Of a stretch of DNA of 64,000 nt, positions 11,924 through 21,629 are shown one piece after another. The notes below the pieces were generated by a model. It was not told where the DNA came from, made no database searches, and saw only the letters and a list, made by a program, of their open reading frames with translations. The stretch's first letter is position 1. The number at the start of each line of letters is the position of its first letter. Where the stretch lies: contig CM060069.1 of NCBI GenBank assembly GCA_030533445.1, forward strand, positions 31,482,337-31,546,336, given 5' to 3'. The position numbers and the translations under genes are program-made. The stretch comes from Cyprinodon diabolis (lineage: Eukaryota > Chordata > Actinopteri > Cyprinodontiformes > Cyprinodontidae).

Positions 11924-14804
11924 TTAAAAATACAAAACACAAAGTCCAGAACTGAATGACAACAAAACTCAGGAACCAAAAAACTAGATGACATGTGAGA
12001 GGAATAAACCTAAAGAATGAGGAGGAGGATCTAGATACATACATATATGGGAGACAGAAACAATGGGAGGAATAATTAGTTAATAGGGAGCAGGTGTAGA
12101 CAGAAATAAGTAGAGGGAGCAATACAGAGAGTAACTCAAAATGTACAACACTGCTTAAATATAAAAAAAATGGAAAAGAAACCAATGATGCAGAATTATA
12201 GAAAATTAAATTGTAAGGGATAACTTAAAAAGAAACTTGAACAGAAGTACACAAAGGGAGAAATCATGACACTAGTAGTTTAGAGATTTAGATCTCTTGG
12301 GGGTTAAAGGACAGCATTTTTGCTTTCTGCAATCTATCATTTCATAACAGCCCATGCCTTTGATTCATCGGCTGAAAGTAAATATTGCATGTTTTTATTT
12401 GATAGGACATGATGGGATGGAGGTTGCTTAGTTTGGACCACAAACAAGACACAGTATTTATATTTGCTGCAGAATATCTTTATACAGCTCTCGTTAAAGG
12501 GTGTCTATCTGACCAATGAAAGAAAACCAGAATGCGTAGCAATAACACCTCCCCTGATCACATTGAAAGGAAATGTGGCACTGAATGTGGTAACTTCGGC
12601 AAGTAGATCATCTGGCATTGGTTGCTAGAGGCTCCCTGTTGCAGACACCTAGCTGCGGTAGGGCATCATCAAATAGAAGGAGGATGCATACACTTCCCAG
12701 TGTTGCAGCATACTCACCAAACAACAGCATCAGTGCCAGCATCCATGCCTCCACCAGATTCAGTCTCAATTTGGCAGGTGCCATCAATTCCAGGAGTAAC
12801 CGCTTCTAGTGGTACTTCTGTCTGTCCAGGACCCGGTATTAGGAGCTGCTCTGCGACTGCAGGGGGAGAGATGAACCAGTTCCAAGCTACTTAACCTCAC
12901 TTCACAACCCCTCCAGTCCGTAGTTGGTAATGTTTAAATTTTTTTCCCCCAGTGCATCCATTAAGTCCTTTTGGGAGCTTTTGCATGTCTGTCACACTTG
13001 AGTGTTTTAGAAAATCAAACAGATTAAAATGTCAGTCACAGAAAATAAACATAGGCACGAAATGCAGTCCTTAAAGGTCAAGAAATAATAATGACACCTT
13101 GTATTTCAAATTGGAAATACTTGAAAAACTTCTACTCCCGTTTGGAGAGTGTTGTGCAGATTGTTAATTCAAGAAAGAGAAGGACCAACTTAATTTAAGA
13201 TGAATAATGAAGACTATTCAGCCACAGTAAGTTGTGCATTAATTTTGATGGATGCTGATGCTCCTTAGATATTGCTAAGACTAATTCAGGTCTGTTTTTC
13301 TTGCTTAATTCAGTGTTTGCAGGCTGCTGCTCCTGTGCCAAAATTAAGTACCAAATGGTTGCACTCTGTTTTGAAAATCCTGGAAGTCTTTGTGTGACTG
13401 GCTCAGGAACCGAGAAGTAAACAGTGGCTACACACTGCATCAAAGTAGCTTCATTCCATAGCTCTAGGTTTAAAGAGAGAGATAAACCTAATTAAGACAT
13501 TGTTGATGGAGAGGACTAATTGTTAATGGGGGTTGTTACTTCCTTCCAAGGTGAAAAATTTGAATAAATATCATTCTAACTTACTGCTACTCTAAAATTG
13601 AGGCTTTAATGATCAAGGGAAACCAAAAAAATGATCATCCCCTTAACACATGAACTGATTGGACACCGCTTAGCACCAAGAACCGCAATAAAGCTTTTTC
13701 GATAACTTGCAATGAGTCTTTTTGGCCGACTTAGGAATTGCTGAATTGCCTCATTGAAGTCTATTATCATAAGGGTCATGTCACGGTATCTCAGTAGGAT
13801 TCAGGACTTTGATTAAGCTATTAAAAAGCCTTTACTTTGTTTTTGTTTTACAGCCATGCAGAGGTGGACTGGCTGGTGTGTTTGAGGTCACAAACAAATG
13901 ACCGGTCATTTTGTTTCAGGGACATTTTAGGTGGACAAACGCTGCTACTTTTAGTCCAGAGATAATGACACACACACCCTTAAAAAAAAAGCTGCTTTTA
14001 TTCAACAGTAGATGGAATATTTTCCCAGAAGCCACATTTAAGAAGTAAAATAGCTGAAAGTGAATGTCATTAAGCCATGTCACAGTTTGAACAACAGCAG
14101 GATTGTTTCTGCTTGATTTTCTAATGTTTTATTCCATTGAAATTTTCATCTTTGCTACAGACTAGAGCTTTGAGAAATGTGGTTGTTCTGCATATGCAAC
14201 AAATAAAAGTGTTACCGAAAATATTCTTATTTTCACCAATTTCATTATAACTTTAACCATTTTACTGTGCATACGAAGATAACAAGGCTTTGAGAATGAG
14301 TTCATTAATGCTACCCTTGCAGTGAAATATTGTGATATTAAGTTTTCTCAGGGGAGGTCTTTTATGTAAGAGATTGGAGAGCAGGCGGGATAGAGGGATG
14401 AAAAGATACACAAAATATAAACCATATTAAGAGAAAATCTTTTCCCTAAAGTTTCCAGTCTCTGTTTTAAGGTTTTTATTTAACAATATACAACAGACAA
14501 CCAAGTAAACATTGGGTTATGTCAATGCAACTGTATGCCAGTGGTATCTGACTCTATACCCAATAAGAAACTGGTAGAGAAAGAGATCTAAAAATGACAC
14601 TCTTTATATCTTTATAGCAGATACTGTACATTGAATTAAAAGAAAATAATTATGCACAAAACACAATTAACCAGCACAAATATAATATATTTGAGTGATA
14701 TATTTTAGTAATATCTAAATTATATCAACCTATTTGATTACTTGTTTGATTTACTCTAAAACCAGCAGATGACTTTAAATATGCTCTAGCAGTTAACATG
14801 GCAT

Positions 14805-15236
14805 TGACATGGTTTGTTTCTGTTTAAGTTCTCTTTTTGAGTTTTAATTGGTTTCATTTTCTTTTTGTGTTGTTTTCTGGTTGTATTTGAATTTTTTAAC
14901 CATTTCTTGTTTACCCTCTGTTCCACCCTTGTGTCAGTGTCCTCCCCTAGCTCTCTTTTAGATGCTTCCATCCACCCCTGCTCCTTGCTGATCAGCCCAG
15001 TTTGCTCAGTCTCCCATTTATACCCCTCATGTTCAATTTCTCATTACTGGTTCCTTGTTGTGTCTTTGCTCCTCATGTGTTTTTTTCCTGACGTCTTCTA
15101 GTTTTTGGTTTTTTATATTTTGTTTTTGGACTTTTCCTTCTGTTGTCTTATGAATCAGCATTAAATCAGCAAAACCCATCTCTGCATCCTTCCGTCTCTG
15201 CATTTGGGTCCTCCTAAACCTCCACACAACCTGAAG
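14805..15236 (+). mobile_element. Solo LTR, family 1, copy 3 (opposite orientation)
   Basis: Reverse-oriented relative of the LTR at 4375. It begins TGACATGG and contains CACCCCTGCTCC, the complement of the GGGAGCAGGTGTGG word of copy 1. It carries TTTATACC as a TATA-like box, CATTAAATC as an ATTAAA signal, and CTGCATTTGGGTCCTCC near the end. The length is 432 bp. The flanks GGCAT (14800-14804) and GGCAG (15237-15241) agree at 4 of 5 bases. The frames here (for example 14865-15101) are LTR sequence, not genes. Confidence 0.6.
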
Positions 15237-15664
15237 GGCAGAGCATTTAGGGGAGATTTAAGTATATATTTTAATTGTAGGCCACAGCAGACAACAGAAA
15301 TGAAACTGAATATAATAGTAGCTTAAATTAGATTATTTTCTTTTACTAAAATAGATTATTATAGATTTGTATGAAAGAATAGTACACTAATTGAAGTGTC
15401 TTTAAATAAACATTAACATGACTTCAACACACTGTAGTCAACAGATAAATAGAGGCAGAAGATGTCTTTCAGTCATCAATGCACACATTCAGTGACACAC
15501 AGGAGCTCTTTAAAGCTGGGCACCATTTCATTCACAACACCTGTCCCATCAACCAGGAATTAGAAATACGTTAATAATCCCACGGTGAAATTACTTTTTT
15601 TTTTACATTACTCCCTCTGTAATAGAGTGCCTATAGGACCAGTTTGATATAACACAATTTCATA

Positions 15665-15790
15665 CAATATTCAATTCAATTCACTTTCAGTTTATTTATA
15701 TAGCGCCAATTCACAACACATGTCATCGCAAGGCACTTTACAGTTCACCAGATCATACAGTCAAATTGATTCAAAGTTTTCTATCTAAGG
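15665..15790 (-). repeat. LINE 3' end with ATTGA-type tail
   Basis: On the minus strand this reads as a GCGCTATATAAATAAACTG word followed by repeats of AATTG, a common LINE 3' end in fish. It lies downstream, in the minus-strand sense, of the LINE coding fragment at 16244-16830 and may belong to the same or a second insertion. Confidence 0.5.
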
Positions 15791-15824
15791 ATATATAATT
15801 ACATATAATACAATATATATAATT

Positions 15825-15891
15825 AGAGGGTCCCGCACCATCTCACCATAAGTTTGGGGATTCTTGGCCTGGAAAACGTTGAAGACCCCTG
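15825..15891 (-). repeat. hAT-type terminal fragment
   Basis: On the minus strand this reads CAGGGGTCTTCAACGTTTTC and continues as a body that I recognise as a common vertebrate hAT-like repeat terminus. Only one end was found, so it is a fragment. Confidence 0.4.
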
Positions 15892-16197
15892 CTCTAGAGT
15901 GTATTAATATATATGCTTATTACCAAATGCAAAGTTGCAGACTGAATAGTGCAAAAAAGTTAATTTCAATAAAATTGATTTTTTTATTTTTTGTGTTCGT
16001 TTTTGATCTACAGTATTATTTTATTCACATTTAAGTCGCATTTTTTTAATTATCAATTGCAGCTCATCAGCTACATCAGGCATAAACCTCCAAAAAGTCT
16101 GATGGCCTACAGTATAACTGTTTAGAAAACTAGTTGATTATTCAGAGCTACTAACACACTTTATGCTAGTGTATAACATTAATTCAATTTCAATTCA

Positions 16198-16243
16198 GAA
16201 GGTGAGGCAGCATTTGAGCTATCTCAAATGCTGCCTCACCTTC
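16198..16243. repeat. Perfect 21-bp hairpin at the end of a LINE fragment
   Basis: GAAGGTGAGGCAGCATTTGA plus one more G (16198-16218) is followed by the 4-base loop CTAT and then its exact reverse complement (16223-16243). Every one of the 21 pairs is Watson-Crick. On the minus strand it sits exactly between LINE-coding sequence and an ATTGA-type tail (16181-16197). Confidence 0.9.
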
Positions 16244-16830
16244 CAGAGACAAACCAGCTGTAGATAGAGGAGTGCTAATGATTGATCTTATTTTTAATAG
16301 GATCAATCGTATTTATAAAGAATCCCATAAAATCATTACTGTTAAGAGTAGGTGGAATGGATGGTTCAACAGAGCTATGGCTCTGGGTGAGTTTGGCAAC
16401 TGTATTAAAAAGATATCTAGGATTATTCTTATTCTCCTCTATTAATGAGGAGAAATATGCTGCTCTTGTTTTACGAAAGATCCTCTTATATAGCAGTAAA
16501 CTATTTTCCTAGAATAGGCAGGATTCCCGTAGGCCTGTGGAGCGTGATTTTCTCTCCAGGTTCCTAGCATTTTGCTTCAAAGTGCGCGGCTCTGCATTAA
16601 ACCAAGGACGCTTTCTATTTTTAAAATTGTTTTTATTTTCAAAGGAGCTGTGTTATTTAAGGCAGTTCGCAGAGAACTAGCAACCCCATCAACAAATTTA
16701 TCAACATGTGAAGGGGAATTAAAGGCCAACACAGGCCTTAAAGAATATTTTTTATGTTATCTTCAGATAAAGATAAGATTAAGAGATTTTGTAGGTTTCA
16801 TTATTATTTACCTTTCTCTTTAGTCTCCAT
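16244..16830 (-). pseudogene. LINE ORF fragment, endonuclease-to-RT linker
   Basis: Translation of the minus strand gives stretches such as VDKFVDGVASSLRTALNN, an ESVLG...RPWFNAEPRTLKQNARNLER-like segment and IEENKNNPRYLFNTVAKLT. The last resembles the segment just upstream of the reverse transcriptase in L2/CR1/jockey-type LINEs (YFSxLI..NNPRxLFxTV). At least one in-frame stop occurs after RESCLF, and a stop falls before the hairpin at 16198. No catalytic reverse transcriptase motif is in the fragment, which is dead. Confidence 0.6.
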
Positions 16831-18269
16831 TTTAATATTTTAGCTTTTATTTTTACATTAAAATTTTCACACACATGTATTTAGTTAAGTGCTTAATTTA
16901 GTTGTTTTTTGTTATTGATATATTTGTTTTCCTCAACAGATTTTTCTGGTTTACTATGAAACTGTTTACCATGGTTGCTACACCTAAAAGTGGGTGTATT
17001 CTTTTTTTTTATTTCATGCTCCCTATATTCTCTAGAGTCTTACTGCTGATCCAATCATCAACACTCATAAACTCTGTCCTAAGCCCTCAGCTTCTATTAC
17101 ACTAGGAATAATTACATTTTGATTTAGCAAGATATTAAACTCTCCCTTGTTATTATGACATTGGATAACAGTGAGGGTTCTAGATTACTAGCTTAGTCTT
17201 ACTCTGGATTTCCAAATTATTTTTTACTTACGTTTTGTGTTCTGAGCCTTAGCTTATCCAGTGTGTACAACAGATAAAAGATAAAATGCTGTTTGCCATG
17301 GTAAATATTCTTCTCTGCTGGATTTCTTATGTGTGTTTGTTCAGAGACTGTTCACACATGTCTCTGAGACATGACCTTATAAAAAATACTTTGTTAGATT
17401 TTTGAACCAGTTGTTTTACAGTAAACCAAAACTTGCTTGAAGATTTACGATTGGCTTTGAACTTGAAGAACACAATCTTAAAGCTATAGGGTTTCCTGCA
17501 AGAGAAAAGTATTCTCTTTTATTTTGGGTAAAATCAGCACAGTGAACATGATCACACCAAGTTCTTGTAGTGATGATAAAACTCTTTATTAAAGTCAGGA
17601 CCAAGTTTGGAATCATGGTGCACAAGAATTAATGCAAAGTATAAAGAAATCTAGCCAGTTTACAATGAAATACAACGTGTAAAACAAATAATGTCCTAAA
17701 AAAAAGATTTAGGAGGCTTTGTTTATGATTCTGAGCAGAGAAAATGCTGAATATAAGCACAAATTTTCCTAACTCATCACTTGCTTTTGAAATAAACCTC
17801 GACAATGAAGATGATCTCTCCACGTATAATTTTAGGATAAATGGTGGGGGATAGACGGAAGAGAAGGGAATTGCTCTGCAATTAAAATCAAAAATCGCTT
17901 TGCACAGAAAGAAAATCCTGGGGCTGCCTTGAAGAGGTTGAAAGTAAGGTCTAGATGCTTTTCCCCCCTATGGATTTCTGCTTTTTTGCTGGCCCTTGAA
18001 ATTAGACTTTACAAAATTGTCAAACAGGATATTAAAGAGCATACTGTACAACCCTAAGATATGTGAAGCCGTCTTGAACCAAATTCTGAAATACTATACA
18101 TAAATACCTTTCATTATATTGTTTAGGAATGATGACTGTGTTTCAGATCTTCAAGCTTATGTATTCCCTCCCTATTTCCAACATTGAAATTATATGGATT
18201 TTAATATTAGATATCTTGAGACTGTCAACACTTTGAAGTATGTTAATTTCTCATATCTTCCTTTCTTTG

Positions 18270-18652
18270 CTGTAGCTTTTGAGCTCCATTTTGGTCTGAG
18301 GGTGTGAGGAGTCATTGATAATGTTACAGGCTCTCTATGGTGCTTCTGTAGAAGGTCGGGAGGATGGGTGGGGGCAGGTGGGCTTTTTCTCATCCTCCAC
18401 AGGAAGTACATGCGCTTTTGTGCCCTTTTGACCAGTGAGATGGTGTTTACAGTCCAGGTGAGGTGGTCTGTGATGTGCACCCCCAGGAATTTGGTGCTGC
18501 TGACCACCTCTGCTGAGCTGTTGATAAGCAGTTGAGCATGGTTAGGCCGGTTCTTCCTAAAGTCAACAATGATTTCCTTCGTTTTTTCCACATTCAGAAT
18601 CAGGTTGTTGTCTCTGCACCAGTCCACCAGCTGCTCCACCTCCTCTCTGTAT
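18270..18652 (-). pseudogene. LINE reverse transcriptase C-terminal fragment
   Basis: The minus-strand frame contains YREEVEQLVDWCRDNNL, LNVEKTKEIIVDFRKN, TKFLGVHITDHLTWTVNT and VKRAQKRMYFLWRMRK. These are diagnostic of the region after the catalytic YxDD motif in jockey/CR1-like LINE reverse transcriptases. After RMRK, one extra A in a run of five A's (about 18387-18391) shifts the frame; the neighbouring frame resumes as AHLPPPILPTFYRSTIESL. A NIINDSSHP-like segment then follows with the sequence between missing, so there is also an internal deletion. It is 5'-truncated at about 18652 and non-functional. Confidence 0.75.
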
Positions 18653-18715
18653 ACAAAATGACAATAAAAGTTGTCCCAGTCTAAGTCTAAATCTAAGTCT
18701 AAAAAGACTAAATTG
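18653..18715 (+). repeat. Retroposon 3' end with TCTAAG repeat tail
   Basis: Plus-strand ACAAAATGACAATAAAAGTT followed by TCTAAGTCTAAATCTAAGTC, the form of a non-LTR 3' end (AATAAA-like box then a short tandem tail). It abuts the LINE fragment at 18270-18652 head to head, which suggests two insertions joined at this point. Confidence 0.45.
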
Positions 18716-19353
18716 AACTTGTAAGAATTAAGTTTTATATGCCTAGAAATGTTTACAAATTTTAACACATTTTAACACTTTGATTGAATATGTATTCATG
18801 ATATACATTTCTTCATTGTTGAAAAATGCAAATGCTGTCCAGTGACAATAGGAATATGAAGATCTGAAATTAATTTCTGGTAATCCAGATTGTTTGTTTT
18901 AAATGTGAAGAATGTTATATTGTTTGAAATGATCATTTTGACAAGGAAAGGTGTTTTATTTTTCAGATATCAAGAATACATATTCAGTCAGGATAATACA
19001 TATCAAAGCAGCTTGACATAGCCTTTTATGACCAAAATTAAATTGTGGAGTTATTTCTGGAATGGTAGTGGATCAATGTATCTATTTAGCTAAAATCACC
19101 TGGCAGCAGGTGAGGATGCAGCCTAAAAACGTTCTAAAAGATAGGACGTGTTCATCATCTCATGGGTTTCCTCCTAAGTTAGATTCTATCTTCCATTACA
19201 CAGTAAATGCTAAGTGGCTGTTTGCTGCAGCTCTGGATTTTATCATCACAATAAATTGTCTTTATTAGTGGTTATCAGTCCAACAGAAGGGCTTCAGATT
19301 GTGCCAATAGGCTCAGCAGGTTGTTATGATCGAGTGAATCCTAACCTTAAAGC

Positions 19354-20196
19354 CTAAACTTTGAAGTGTATAGGAAACCTACTCACACAGACCAGTATCT
19401 TCTTTTTGACTCACACCACCCACTGAAACACAAACTCTCAGTCATCAGAACCTTACAACACCGGGCAGAACATGTCCCTACTAAAACAGATGGGAAGCAA
19501 AAAGAACAGAAACACATCAAAGATGCTCTCCGAAACTGTGGATATCCAAACTGGGCTTTTATCAAATCAGCAAGGAAATCCAAAAGACACGCAACAGAAG
19601 ACAGCGATGGGAAAATTAAACGCAAAAACATCACAATCCCTTATGTTGCTGGAGTGTCTGAAAAGCTCAAGAGGATTTTCTCCAAACACTAGATCCCAGT
19701 ACATTTCAAGTCAAACCAAACCCTTAAACAGAGGCTAGTGCATCCTAAAGATAAAACCCCCAGACCGAATATGAGCGGAGTGGTATATGCTGTTCAGTGC
19801 AGCGAGGAATGCTCTGATCTTTATATTGGAGAAACCAAACAACCTCTCCACAGGCGCATGGCCCAGTACAGAAGGGCGGACACCTCTGGACAAGACTCCG
19901 CAGTACACCTACACCTTGTGGACAAAGGACATTCTTTTGAGGACCAGAATGTCCATATTCTGGATAAAGAAGATAGGTGGTTTGAGAGGGGCGTGAAGGA
20001 AGCCATCTATGTTAAGAGAGAAAAACCAACTTTAAACAGAGGTGGTGGACTCAGATTCCAGCTTCCAAAAACATACAATTCAATCATAGACATGATCCCT
20101 TCCAGATATCACCAAACCCCCCACCCCATCACAGAGGAACGAGGGACCTACCCGCTCCAGCCGGTGAACAATACCTCCTTGACTATCGACCCTTAA
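19354..20196 (+). pseudogene. Penelope-like element: RT C-terminus and GIY-YIG endonuclease
   Basis: The frame opens with FEVYRKPTHTDQYLLF, a segment found towards the C-terminal end of Penelope-like reverse transcriptases. It continues through a basic linker to a GIY-YIG endonuclease: GVVYAVQCSEEC, DLYIGETKQPLHRRM, WFERGVKEAIYVK and PTLNRGGG are all visible. This architecture (RT then GIY-YIG) is specific to Penelope-like elements, where the endonuclease nicks target DNA. One in-frame TAG at 19690-19692 interrupts an otherwise continuous frame between the linker and the endonuclease. The element is 5'-truncated at about 19354, so the RT catalytic core is missing. The 3' tail continues past 20196 and is split by a Tc1 element. 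The GIY-YIG part (19738-20196) is intact as a reading frame. Confidence 0.85.
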
Positions 20197-20381
20197 CAAT
20201 CATAGACAGGTTTCAGGTATTACAGGAGACAATCCCCCCCTTAATGGCAATCCCCCTTTTAACGACCGACCCCTAGAATCATAGACAGGTTCAGATATTA
20301 CAGGCTAACGATGGAACTAAACGACCCATTCATCGGTTACCATTTGCAGGTCTCCAAGCAATACAAGGCCTTGTCCATATA

Positions 20382-21629
20382 CACTATATTGCCAAAAGTA
20401 TTTGCTCACCTGCCTTGACTCACATATGAGCTTAAGTGACATCCCGTTCCTAATCCATAGGGTTCAATATGACGTCGGTCCACCCTTTGCAGCTAGAACA
20501 GCTTCAACTCTTCTGGGAAGGCTGTCCACAAGGTTTAGGAGTGTGTTTATGGGAATTTTTGACCATTCTTCCAGAAGCGCATTTGTGAGGTCGCACACTG
20601 ATGTTGGACGAGAAGGCCTGGCTCTCAGTCTCCGCTCTAATTCATCCCAAAGGTGTTCTATCGGGTTGAGGTCAGGACTCTGTGCAGGCCAGTCAAGTTC
20701 ATCCACACCAGACTCTGTCATCCATGTCTTTATGGACCTTGCTTTGTGCACTGGTGCACAGTCATGTTGGAAGAGGAAGGGGCCAGCTCCAAACTGTTCC
20801 CACAAAGTTGGGAGCATGGAATTGTCCAAAATGTCTTGGTATGCTGAAGCATTCAGAGTTCCTTTCAATGGAACTAAGGGGCCAAGCCCAGCTCCTGAAA
20901 AACAACCCCACACCATAATCCCCCCTCCACCAAACTTTACACTTGGCACAATGCAGTCAGACAAGTACCGTTCTCCTGGCAACCGCCAAACCCAGACCCG
21001 TCCATCAGATTGCCAGATGGAGAAGCGCGATTCGTCACTCCAGAGAACGCGTCTCCACTGCTCTAGAGTCCAGTGGCGGCGTGCTTTACACCACCGCATC
21101 CGACGCTTTGCATTGCACTTGGTTATGTATGGCTTGGATGCAGCTGCTCGACCATGGAAACCCATTCCATGAAGCTCTCTGCGCACTGTTCTTGAGCTAA
21201 TCTGAAGGCCACATGAAGTTTGGAGGTCTGTAGTGATTGACTCTGCAGAAAGTTGGCGACCTCTTCGCACTATGCGCTTCAGCATCCGCTGACCCCGCTC
21301 CGTCAGTTTACGTGGCCTACCACTTCGTGGCTGAGTTGCTGTCGTTCCCAAACACTTCCATTTTCTTATAATACAGCTGACAGTTGACTGTGGAATATTT
21401 AGGAGCGAGGAAATTTCACGACTGGATTTGTTGCACAGGTGGCATCCTATCACAGTTCCACGCTGGAATTCACTGAGCTCCTGAGAGCGACCCATTCTTT
21501 CACAAATGTTTGTAAAAACAGTCTGCATGCCTAGGTGCTTGAATTTATACACCTGTGGCCATGGAAGTGATTGGAACACCTGATTCCAATAATTTGGATG
21601 GGTGAGCAAATACTTTTGGCAATATAGTG
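20382..21629 (-). mobile_element. Tc1/mariner transposon 1, apparently intact
   Basis: A 1248-bp element whose ends are the same 29 bases in inverted orientation (CACTATATTGCCAAAAGTAT, then TTGCTCACC), flanked by TA on both sides (20380-20381 and 21630-21631). TA target duplication, short terminal repeats and a single transposase frame are the Tc1 plan. It is inserted in the tail of a Penelope-like element and is therefore the younger of the two. Confidence 0.95.
20464..21495 (-). CDS. Tc1-family transposase, DD34E type, full length
   Basis: A 343-residue frame with no stop or shift, of normal length for Tc1 transposases. The N-terminal part ([39 protein letters not shown]) is a paired-type helix-turn-helix DNA-binding region with a GRPR motif. 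The catalytic acidic triad is visible as [15 protein letters not shown] and [14 protein letters not shown]. The enzyme cuts and rejoins the element ends in the nucleus. The frame is open upstream to 21810, but the ATG at 21493-21495 gives the family's usual MGRS start inside the element, while the upstream part crosses the element end. Translation would need an outside promoter or the element's own 5' region; antisense to the host gene. Confidence 0.93.
   Translation of the reverse strand: MGRSQELSEFQRGTVIGCHLCNKSSREISSLLNIPQSTVSCIIRKWKCLGTTATQPRSGRPRKLTERGQRMLKRIVRRGRQLSAESITTDLQTSCGLQISSRTVRRELHGMGFHGRAAASKPYITKCNAKRRMRWCKARRHWTLEQWRRVLWSDESRFSIWQSDGRVWVWRLPGERYLSDCIVPSVKFGGGGIMVWGCFSGAGLGPLVPLKGTLNASAYQDILDNSMLPTLWEQFGAGPFLFQHDCAPVHKARSIKTWMTESGVDELDWPAQSPDLNPIEHLWDELERRLRARPSRPTSVCDLTNALLEEWSKIPINTLLNLVDSLPRRVEAVLAAKGGPTSY

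Larger units (their letters stand above)
10880..12271 (-). mobile_element. Solo LTR, family 1, copy 2, split by a hAT insertion
   Basis: The left piece (10880-10971) aligns by eye with the start of the LTR at 4375: CAGGG..., then a GGATCCAAATTCAG word matching GGACCCAAATGCAG, then GATTTAATG. The right piece (11932-12271) matches the rest and ends ATCATGACA. Removing the hAT element and one copy of its target duplication leaves 432 bp, against 437 bp for copy 1. The outer flanks CAAGT (10875-10879) and CTAGT (12272-12276) agree at 4 of 5 positions, as expected for an old 5-bp target duplication. A GGGAGCAGGTGTAGACAG word in the right piece is also present in the other copies. Confidence 0.7.

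Noticed and set aside
20402..21172. 256-codon frame on the plus strand
   Set aside because: It is the antisense shadow of the Tc1 transposase at 20464-21495; the plus-strand translation has no family resemblance.
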